Shown here in pieces: positions 1-5,083 of a stretch of 6,079 bases of DNA. Source of the DNA: Hyphomicrobiales bacterium (GTDB taxonomy: Bacteria > Pseudomonadota > Alphaproteobacteria > Rhizobiales > Xanthobacteraceae); contig PLTE01000186.1 in assembly GCA_003164375.1 (NCBI GenBank), positions 9,316 to 15,394 on the forward strand, read 5' to 3'. The position numbers and the translations under genes were made by a program. Each line of letters starts with the position of its first letter. The first letter of the stretch is position 1. The notes beneath the pieces are model-generated. The model was given only the letters and a program-made list of their open reading frames with translations. It was not told where the DNA came from and searched no databases.

Positions 1-893
1 TCATGGGCGGCTACGACGGCCCCAACGTGCAGGCGCGCGGCATCGTCATCGTGTATGACGCAGCCACCGATAGCTGGACCGAAAAGAAGAACATGCAGGT
101 CCCGGCGCACCACATTGCCGCGGTCGCGCTCGACGGTAAAATCTATGTGTTCGGCGGTTTCGTCGGCCGGCCGGGCACCAAAGTGTGGCAGCCGATCCCC
201 ACCGCCATGGTGTACGATCCGGAGGCCGACAGTTGGAAAGAATTGGCGCCGATGCCGACGCCGCGGGGCGCGGCGCAAGCCGTCGCCGTCAACGGCAAGA
301 TCTATGTGATCGGCGGCGCGCACGCCAATATTCCCGACAAGCCGATGACCGAGCCGCTGTGGGTCGGCGTGCCGCAAATCGTCGTCGGCACGGTCGAGGA
401 ATACGATCCGTCGAGCAACACCTGGCGGTCGCGCGCGCCAATGCCGACCGGCCGCAATCATTTCCTCGCAGCAGCCGTCGACGGCAAGATCTATGCGATC
501 AACGGGCGGCTGGGGACGCCATTCGTGACCATGAGCGATGTCACCGACCTGGTCGAAGCCTACGATCCGGCGACCGATGTATGGACCTATAAGGGCCGCT
601 CGCCGACCCGGCGCGGCGACGTTGCCGGCGACGTCTACAACGGCAAAATCTACGTCACCGGCGGCGAATACGAGGACCGGCAAGGCAAGCTGACCTATTG
701 GGCGTTCGAGGCGCTCGATCCGAAGGCCAATAGCTGGGATATCCTGCCGCATATGCAGATCGCCCGCCATGGCTTCGTGGCGAATTTCATCGGTAACGAA
801 TTCCATGTGGGGGGCGGCTCGTTCCAATCCGACGGCGAGCCCGGAATCTTCTCGCAAACGGCCACCCACGAGGTTTTCCCCGTGGCCAAATAA
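1..893 (+). CDS. Kelch-repeat beta-propeller protein, 5'-truncated by window edge
   Basis: The open frame is already running at the left edge. The first ATG (base 3) lies inside a Kelch repeat (GGYDG), so the true start, and any signal peptide, lies outside the window. The visible 296 residues hold about five Kelch blades. The glycine strands are at residues 44-52 (DGKIYVFGG), 97-105 (NGKIYVIGG), 160-168 (DGKIYAING), 213-221 (NGKIYVTGG) and a degenerate 264-272. Each is paired with a downstream aspartate/asparagine-x-tryptophan strand at 23-25, 76-78, 139-141, 192-194 and 243-245. Kelch propellers are protein- or ligand-binding scaffolds, and only a few are enzymes. Nothing here shows a catalytic site, although automatic annotation may call such proteins galactose-oxidase-like. 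The TAA stop is 15 bases before the CtaA-like gene on the same strand, so the two are probably co-transcribed. The family call is firm; the function is unknown. Confidence 0.88.
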   Translation, partial: MGGYDGPNVQARGIVIVYDAATDSWTEKKNMQVPAHHIAAVALDGKIYVFGGFVGRPGTKVWQPIPTAMVYDPEADSWKELAPMPTPRGAAQAVAVNGKIYVIGGAHANIPDKPMTEPLWVGVPQIVVGTVEEYDPSSNTWRSRAPMPTGRNHFLAAAVDGKIYAINGRLGTPFVTMSDVTDLVEAYDPATDVWTYKGRSPTRRGDVAGDVYNGKIYVTGGEYEDRQGKLTYWAFEALDPKANSWDILPHMQIARHGFVANFIGNEFHVGGGSFQSDGEPGIFSQTATHEVFPVAK

Positions 894-908
894 GCGGGCG
901 CCGCATCG

Positions 909-2039
909 ATGCTGGACAGGGCCCATTCGGATCAGACGTCGGCGGCATATCCGTTCAAGCTGCCGCCGACGCTTGGCGAGCGCTTCGCGGCCGGCCGGCT
1001 GCGGCTTGCCTTGGCGGCGGCAGCCTTGTTCGGCGTTGCGGCTTTCGTCTTAGGCGCCGGCAATCGGCTCACCCGCGGTCCGTGGTTCATTTACGCACCT
1101 GAGGTATCGCTCGTGCCGCCATTCGGCAGCGACGCCTGGCGCGACGCCTTCGTGCTGCATCAGCAGTCGCCGCTCTATGCATTGTGCGGCGGCTATGCCG
1201 TCGGCGGCATGGAATCGATCGTGATCTTTCGGTTTCTGTATTGGTGGGAATGGCTGCGCATCGCGAGCATCGTCTTATTGGCGGCGTCGCTCTTTGTCGC
1301 GCTGTGTTTCTTCCTGGCCAAAGCGCTGAAGTCGACGCGCCGTCCCGATCCGCTGCTCTGGATCGGATTCGTGGCAGCCCCGATCGGCTATTTCGTGCTG
1401 CGCTATTTTGCCGATCATGCCGGACTGTTCGCCACGCTGAACCTCGGTCAACACCGGCACGCGCTCGACGTCACATTTGCCAGCGTCGGTCTTGGCATCC
1501 TGATCGCCGCAGCGATCGCGCCCGAGCGAACGGCGGCGGGGTCGGCGCTGCCCCGGGTGGCTTGGGGCTCGGTGATCGCGCTCGACATTGCTTTCGGCGC
1601 GCTGTTCGAAGCCATGGATGCAGGCCCGCTGTGGACGAGTTTCCCGGGTTACACCGACAGCGTCCTGCCGGGCATGGATCGGCTGTTCGTCTTCCATCCG
1701 TGGTGGCGCAACCTCACGGAAAACGGGTACCTGATCCAGACCTGCCATCGCCTCTTGTCGATCGGGCTGTGGGCTTCGGGTTTGATCGCGCTCGCGAATG
1801 CGCTGTTGCGCCGGCTGCCTTTGGCGCGCGCGCTGGCCCTGTTCGGTCTGCTCACGCTCGACGCCGTGCTCGGCATCGCCACGTTGCGCTCTGGCCAGCC
1901 GGTCGTGCTGTCGATTCTGCACCAGATCGGCGCCGTTGCGGTGCTGGCGGCGGCGCTCGTGCCGCCGTCGCGCGCGTCCGACCGCCGCCTGAGCCGCCGC
2001 GCGATCGAGACCCGGCCTGGATTTTTCGTTGGCGCATGA
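909..2039 (+). CDS. Divergent COX15/CtaA-family (heme A synthase-like) membrane protein
   Basis: This 376-residue protein has about eight membrane helices, near residues 33-51, 115-136, 149-166, 187-204, 216-234, 277-298, 306-324 and 334-351. Family landmarks are GNRLTRG (51-57) for the usual G-x-T-R-L-T-x-S, the first outer loop ending in YWWEW (111-115), MDAGPLWTSFPG (236-247), HPWWRNLTENG (263-273), HR (280-281) after helix five, and ILHQIGA (336-342) in helix eight. Heme A synthase oxidises a heme O methyl group to formyl for cytochrome aa3 oxidase. In CtaA the C-terminal histidine pair holds a heme b cofactor and the N-terminal pair serves the substrate heme. Here His280 and His338 are kept. 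The EWxHR histidine is Arg117, and the helix-four histidine aligns with Asp187, though His182 and His184 are nearby. Glu114 is kept. The ATG at 909 has only a weak ribosome site, so translation may be coupled to the Kelch gene. Membership of the family is firm; heme A synthase activity is doubtful. Confidence 0.8.
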   Translation: MLDRAHSDQTSAAYPFKLPPTLGERFAAGRLRLALAAAALFGVAAFVLGAGNRLTRGPWFIYAPEVSLVPPFGSDAWRDAFVLHQQSPLYALCGGYAVGGMESIVIFRFLYWWEWLRIASIVLLAASLFVALCFFLAKALKSTRRPDPLLWIGFVAAPIGYFVLRYFADHAGLFATLNLGQHRHALDVTFASVGLGILIAAAIAPERTAAGSALPRVAWGSVIALDIAFGALFEAMDAGPLWTSFPGYTDSVLPGMDRLFVFHPWWRNLTENGYLIQTCHRLLSIGLWASGLIALANALLRRLPLARALALFGLLTLDAVLGIATLRSGQPVVLSILHQIGAVAVLAAALVPPSRASDRRLSRRAIETRPGFFVGA

Positions 2040-2042
2040 TCT

Positions 2043-2054
2043 AAGGTGGAAGGA
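2043..2054 (+). promoter_or_regulatory. Shine-Dalgarno region of the Bug-type receptor gene
   Basis: The purine-rich stretch AAGGTGGAAGGA ends 5 bases before the ATG at 2060. It lies wholly in the 20-base gap after the CtaA-like gene. It offers two overlapping anti-16S matches: AAGG/GGTGG suits the second ATG (2063) and AAGGA suits the first (2060). The strong site means the gene can be translated independently even if transcribed from the upstream genes. Confidence 0.6.
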
Positions 2055-2059
2055 TCGTC

Positions 2060-3034
2060 ATGATGCTTCCGCGTCGCAAATTCCTTTATGTGGCAGCGGT
2101 CGGCGCAGGCTTCGCCGGCACGCGCATGGCGCGGGCGCAGTCCTATCCGGCCCGGCCGGTGCGGATTGTTTCCGGCTTCCCGCCCGGCGGCATCAACGAC
2201 ACCTATGCGCGCCTGATCGGCGGCTGGCTGTCGCAGCACTTCGGTCAGCAATTCATCGTCGAAAATCAGCCGGGGGCGGGCGGCAATCTTGCCGCCGAGA
2301 CTGTCGCGCACGCGACGCCCGACGGTTACACGCTCTTGCTGACGACGTCCGGCGAAGCATGGAATGCGACGCTCTACGACAACCTCAATTACAATATCGT
2401 CCGCGACTTCGCTCCGGTCGCTGCGATTTCGCGCGGCCCCGGCGTGCTGGTCGTCAATCCGTCGTTTGCGGTGAACTCCGTGCCCGAGCTGATTGCCGAC
2501 GCCAAGGCCAATCCCGGCAAGATCACCGTGGCGTCGGCCGGCATCGGCAGCGTGCCTTACATGTATTGGGAACTGTTTCGGACCATGTCGGGCGTCGACA
2601 TGTTGCATGTGCCCTATCGCGGCGGCGGCCCCGCCGTCGTCGATCTGCTTGGCGGCCAGGTCCAGGTCTACTTCGGCACCTTCGCGTCGTCGATCGCGCA
2701 CATCAAGGCGGGCCGGCTGCGGGCGCTGGCCGTGACCTCAGCGACGCGCGCGCCGGTGCTGCCCGATATTCCGGCATTGGCCGATTTCTTGGCCGGTTAC
2801 GACGCCAGCGTCTATGTCGGCGTTCTCGCTCCGCGCAACACCCCGGTCGCGATCGTTGACGCGCTCAATGCGGCGATCAATCTCGCGCTCACCGATTCCC
2901 TCATCACGCAGCGGATCGCGGACTTCGGCGACGCGCCGCTGTCGCTGTCAACATCCGAATTCGCCAAGCTCGTCGTCGACGAGACTGAAAAATGGCGCAA
3001 GGTGATCCGGGCGGCCAATATCAGGGCCGAATAA
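2060..3034 (+). CDS. Bug/TctC-family tripartite tricarboxylate transporter substrate-binding receptor
   Basis: The 324-residue protein has the usual length for this family of periplasmic receptors, which capture carboxylates and similar small organic solutes for TctAB-type carriers or for signalling. Its N-terminus carries Arg5-Arg6-x-Phe-Leu followed by a hydrophobic run, resembling a twin-arginine export signal, with likely cleavage after ARA (24-26). Family motifs follow in order: FPPGGIND (40-47), ENQPGAGGN (68-76), PDGYTLL (87-93), HVPYRGGGPA (183-192), AGRLRALAVTS (217-227) and PDIPALAD (235-242). An ATG doublet (2060, 2063) makes the start uncertain by one codon; the first is used here. 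No TctA or TctB membrane gene is visible, as is common for these often orphan receptors, and the ligand cannot be read from sequence. It lies 20 bases after the CtaA-like gene, which suggests co-transcription. It ends 8 bases from the convergent FAD-subunit gene. Confidence 0.92.
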   Translation: MMLPRRKFLYVAAVGAGFAGTRMARAQSYPARPVRIVSGFPPGGINDTYARLIGGWLSQHFGQQFIVENQPGAGGNLAAETVAHATPDGYTLLLTTSGEAWNATLYDNLNYNIVRDFAPVAAISRGPGVLVVNPSFAVNSVPELIADAKANPGKITVASAGIGSVPYMYWELFRTMSGVDMLHVPYRGGGPAVVDLLGGQVQVYFGTFASSIAHIKAGRLRALAVTSATRAPVLPDIPALADFLAGYDASVYVGVLAPRNTPVAIVDALNAAINLALTDSLITQRIADFGDAPLSLSTSEFAKLVVDETEKWRKVIRAANIRAE

Positions 3035-3042
3035 CCGCGCCG

Positions 3043-3900
3043 TCACGCCGCTGCGCGTTCGAGCGCCCGGCGCGTCACGGCAAGCACGAGGTCGCGGCGG
3101 AATTCGGCGCTGGTCGTGATGTCTTCCATGGCGTCGATCGCAGCGGTTGCCGCAACGGCTGCCGCGCGAAAGCTGCCGTCGCCGGGCACGGCGCCTAACA
3201 GCGCGCGCTCGGCTTCTGCGATCCGCCGCGGATTGACCTCGGCGCCGCCGACCGCAAGCCGCGGTTCCACGATTAAACCTCTTTCGACGCGATAACAGCC
3301 GAGCGCCGCGGCCAGCGCGAAATCGCCGGCGCGGCGATTGAATTCGTTAAAGCCGCAACGCGTGTCGGCTGCGAGCAGCGGCAGCCGCGCCTCGACCAAC
3401 AACTCGTCCTCTTGCAACGCCGTCGTCATGATGCCTTTAAAGAAATCGCGCGCCGCGATGACGCGTTCGCCGCGCGCGCTTTTGGCTAAGACTTCGCCGT
3501 CCAGCGCCACCAGCACCAGGCACCATTCCGACGATGGATCGGCATGCGCCAGGCTGCCGCAAAAGGTGCCGCGATTGCGGATCGGAAAATGCGCGATATG
3601 GCGCACCACGTCGGAGAGCAATATTCCGAGCGGGCCGTCGCAGACCGGTTGGTGAAACGCCGCATGGCGCACGCAGGCGCCGATGCAAAGCTTGCCGTCG
3701 GCGACCGCGAGACGATCGAGCGCCGCAACACCATTGATGTCGATGAGATGCGCTGGTCTGGCCAGCCGAAACGCCATGGTCGGCACCAGGCTCTGCCCGC
3801 CGGCCAAGACGCGGCCGTCTTCCCCGGCAAGTTCGGCGAGAAGGGCGACCGCCTCGTCGACGGTCTTCGGCGCGTGGTAGCGGAACGCCGCTGGCTTCAT
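3043..3900 (-). CDS. FAD-binding (medium, CoxM-like) subunit of a molybdenum hydroxylase
   Basis: This 285-residue protein matches the FAD subunit of xanthine dehydrogenase/CO dehydrogenase-type enzymes, which passes electrons from the molybdenum centre through iron-sulfur clusters to FAD. The FAD-pyrophosphate motifs are AGGQSLVP (33-40) and RNRGTFCGSLAHADPSSEW (108-126). The C-terminal domain has the family RRAGDFALAAA stretch (189-199) and a VGGAEVNPRRIAEAE stretch (217-231). The frame is open for 27 more codons upstream to an ATG at 3981. The ATG at 3900 is preferred because MKPAAFRYHAPKTVDEA is the normal start of this family and the extension has no recognisable content. The second motif reads TFCG where TIGG is usual, with Cys114 in place of a glycine. 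Neither the large molybdopterin subunit nor the small [2Fe-2S] subunit is adjacent: oxyR lies upstream and the convergent receptor gene downstream. The substrate is unknown. Confidence 0.9.
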   Translation of the reverse strand: MKPAAFRYHAPKTVDEAVALLAELAGEDGRVLAGGQSLVPTMAFRLARPAHLIDINGVAALDRLAVADGKLCIGACVRHAAFHQPVCDGPLGILLSDVVRHIAHFPIRNRGTFCGSLAHADPSSEWCLVLVALDGEVLAKSARGERVIAARDFFKGIMTTALQEDELLVEARLPLLAADTRCGFNEFNRRAGDFALAAALGCYRVERGLIVEPRLAVGGAEVNPRRIAEAERALLGAVPGDGSFRAAAVAATAAIDAMEDITTSAEFRRDLVLAVTRRALERAAA

Positions 3901-4015
3901 CGCGCTGGTCTCGGCTGTGCGGTTGGCAAATGTGTTTGAATTGATGCACGGCTTTCCGAGCCGAGTCAAAATAGGCGACACACATAAGCCGGCATGAAGC
4001 CCGCCGCGGCGCGCG
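3901..4015 (-). promoter_or_regulatory. Gap between oxyR and the FAD-subunit gene, possible promoter
   Basis: This 115-base stretch holds no gene. On the minus strand a TTGACT hexamer (plus-strand 3964-3969) resembles a -35 box, but no good -10 follows at 16-18 bases (the best is CATCAA). A 5-bp hairpin, CGGCT/AGCCG, lies at 3949-3963 with a 5-base loop. It has no T-run after it on either strand, so it is not a convincing terminator. The FAD-subunit gene may have its own weak promoter here or depend on read-through from oxyR; the sequence does not decide. Confidence 0.3.
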
Positions 4016-4945
4016 TCATGCGCGCGATGGCGATCCCGGACCGCGCTCCTCGCACGACGCGACGGCAGACTGGCGAACCACCTCCGAAATTTGCAGAAGC
4101 TGTCCGGCCAGCGGACTGGTCTTGCGCCAGATCATGCCGATGGTTCGCGAGGGCTGCGGCTCCTTAAAACGCGCGACTGATACCGCCGCCGAGCGCGTTT
4201 CCACCTCAACCGCCATTTCCGGGATCAAGGTGACGCCCATGCCGGCGCCGACCATTTGCACAAGCGTCGACAGCGAGCTCGCGTCCAGCACCTCGCGTGG
4301 CAGCGCCGATTGCCTGTTGCAGAACGACAGTGCCTGCTCGCGAAAACAGTGTCCCTCTTCCAAAAGCAAGAGCCGCATTTCACGTAACGTTTCGCGACTG
4401 GGCACAGGCTTGCCGTCACCCTTGCCCGGCCGCACCAAGAGAAAACTTTCGGCAAACAAAGCGACCTCGGTCAGCGCAGGCTCCGACACCGGCAGCGCGA
4501 CGACGGCGGCGTCAAGCCGGCCTTCCGCGAGCTCTTGGATCAGCGTCGAGGTCAGCGTCTCACGGACGTGAATGTCGAGTTCGGGATGCGTTCGCTTAAG
4601 CGCGCCGATCACCGCGGGCAACAGATAGGGCGCGATCGTCGGGATCATGCCGATGCGCAGCCGGCCGGTCAGCCGGTCGCGCGATGCGCGGGCGAAGTCG
4701 CCCAGTTCATCGACCGCGCGCAGGATGTCGCGGACGCGCAGCACGGCTTCTTCGCCGAATTTCGTCAGCCGGACTTGTCGCGCGCCGCGCTCGATCAGCA
4801 CGGCGCCGAGCGTCTCCTCCAGTTCCTTGATCTGCATCGACATGGCCGGCTGCGAGATCGCGCAGGCTGCCGCCGCATGTCCGAAGTGGCTATGGCGCGC
4901 CAGCGCTTCGAAATAGCCGAGCTGTCTCAATGTCATCTGACTCAT
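4016..4945 (-). CDS. oxyR: OxyR, LysR-family hydrogen-peroxide-sensing regulator
   Basis: The 309-residue protein opens with a LysR winged helix-turn-helix: MTLRQLGYFEALARHSHFGHAA (from residue 4), then SQPAMSMQIKELEE (31-44). The effector domain follows. The decisive mark is EEGHCFREQALSFC (196-209): Cys200 and Cys209 have the spacing and surroundings of E. coli OxyR Cys199 and Cys208, which form the peroxide-induced disulfide. VGAGMGVTLIPEMAV (232-246) matches the OxyR region after it. Cys28 and Cys298 are additional. katG is divergent, 138 bases away, the classic arrangement for a regulator beside its target. The ATG at 4945 is used, but the ATG at 4936 (MTLRQL) is the more usual family start, and neither has a clear ribosome site. 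OxyR normally represses its own gene and, when oxidised, activates peroxide-defence genes. Identity is firm; control of katG is inferred from position. Confidence 0.95.
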   Translation of the reverse strand: MSQMTLRQLGYFEALARHSHFGHAAAACAISQPAMSMQIKELEETLGAVLIERGARQVRLTKFGEEAVLRVRDILRAVDELGDFARASRDRLTGRLRIGMIPTIAPYLLPAVIGALKRTHPELDIHVRETLTSTLIQELAEGRLDAAVVALPVSEPALTEVALFAESFLLVRPGKGDGKPVPSRETLREMRLLLLEEGHCFREQALSFCNRQSALPREVLDASSLSTLVQMVGAGMGVTLIPEMAVEVETRSAAVSVARFKEPQPSRTIGMIWRKTSPLAGQLLQISEVVRQSAVASCEERGPGSPSRA

Positions 4946-4951
4946 CAGAAT

Positions 4952-4979
4952 ATGTTATCGCAGCGATCATTAAAGTCAA
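4952..4979 (-). promoter_or_regulatory. Predicted sigma70-type promoter of oxyR
   Basis: On the minus strand, a -35 hexamer TTGACT (plus-strand 4974-4979, five of six matches to TTGACA) is followed after 16 bases by TAACAT (4952-4957, four of six matches to TATAAT). Only six bases separate the -10 from the oxyR ATG at 4945, so initiation would fall at or very near the start codon. The dyad at 4955-4969 lies across the spacer and the -10 edge, where a bound regulator would block polymerase. Confidence 0.5.
4955..4969. promoter_or_regulatory. Imperfect 15-base dyad, candidate OxyR operator
   Basis: TTATCGCAGCGATCA is symmetric about the A at 4962, with six of seven pairs matching and a perfect core ATCGC-A-GCGAT (4957-4967). 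Size and form suit a LysR-type recognition element, but it does not match the E. coli OxyR ATAG-N7-CTAT half-site closely. Assignment to OxyR rests on its place inside the oxyR promoter, opposite katG. Confidence 0.45.
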
Positions 4980-5045
4980 TTTTACCTGATGAGAGACGTT
5001 GCTTAAGACAAGAGGTGCGCCGGGTCGGAAACTGGTGCACAGAAC

Positions 5046-5055
5046 TGTCCGGACA
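5046..5055. repeat. Perfect 10-bp palindrome in the katG leader
   Basis: TGTCCGGACA is self-complementary over all ten bases and lies 28 bases before the katG start, outside any gene. It could be a binding site or a chance palindrome in GC-rich DNA; it has no loop, so it would not form an RNA hairpin alone. Confidence 0.4.
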
Positions 5056-5070
5056 CAATGCGTAGCCGAT

Positions 5071-5078
5071 GGGGAGAG
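5071..5078 (+). promoter_or_regulatory. Shine-Dalgarno site of katG
   Basis: GGGGAGAG ends 5 bases before the ATG at 5084, a good spacing. It decides the start. An in-frame ATG at 5069 would add MGRDT but would place this site inside the coding region and lacks a purine-rich site of its own. Confidence 0.65.
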
Positions 5079-5083
5079 ACACC

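Larger units (their letters stand above)
4946..5083. promoter_or_regulatory. Divergent oxyR-katG control region
   Basis: This 138-base spacer must carry the promoters of both genes. The oxyR-proximal half is AT-richer than its surroundings and holds the oxyR promoter and a dyad at 4955-4969. A partly symmetric stretch, TAAA/TTTA (4971-4984), follows. The katG-proximal half is GC-richer and carries a 10-bp palindrome (5046-5055) and the katG ribosome site. No strong katG -35/-10 pair stands out. The best, TTTACC at 4981 with TAAGAC at 5004, is poor, which would be expected if katG needs an activator such as OxyR. Confidence 0.7.

Noticed and set aside
909..2039. Calling this gene ctaA, functional heme A synthase
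   Set aside because: The EWxHR histidine is missing and the second N-terminal histidine appears to be missing, so the symbol would imply an activity the sequence does not support.
1184..2044. 286-codon plus-strand frame inside the CtaA-like gene
   Set aside because: Arginine-rich, with no hydrophobic helices or motifs; the overlapping frame gives an unmistakable COX15/CtaA pattern.
1649..2701. 350-codon open frame on the minus strand across the CtaA-like and Bug genes
   Set aside because: It lies antisense to two well-supported genes, is arginine/histidine-rich without recognisable motifs, and crosses their gene boundary; it is an expected by-product of GC-rich coding DNA.
3949..3963. Hairpin CGGCT-N5-AGCCG as an oxyR terminator
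   Set aside because: The stem is only 5 bp and is not followed by a T-run on either strand, so it does not meet the pattern of an intrinsic terminator.
3901..3981. 27-codon N-terminal extension of the FAD subunit
   Set aside because: The extension has no signal or domain character, and the protein begins in the family-typical way at the ATG at 3900.
4981..5009. TTTACC-N17-TAAGAC as a katG promoter
   Set aside because: Only four and three of six matches; too weak to list as a feature, although an activator-dependent promoter could look like this.
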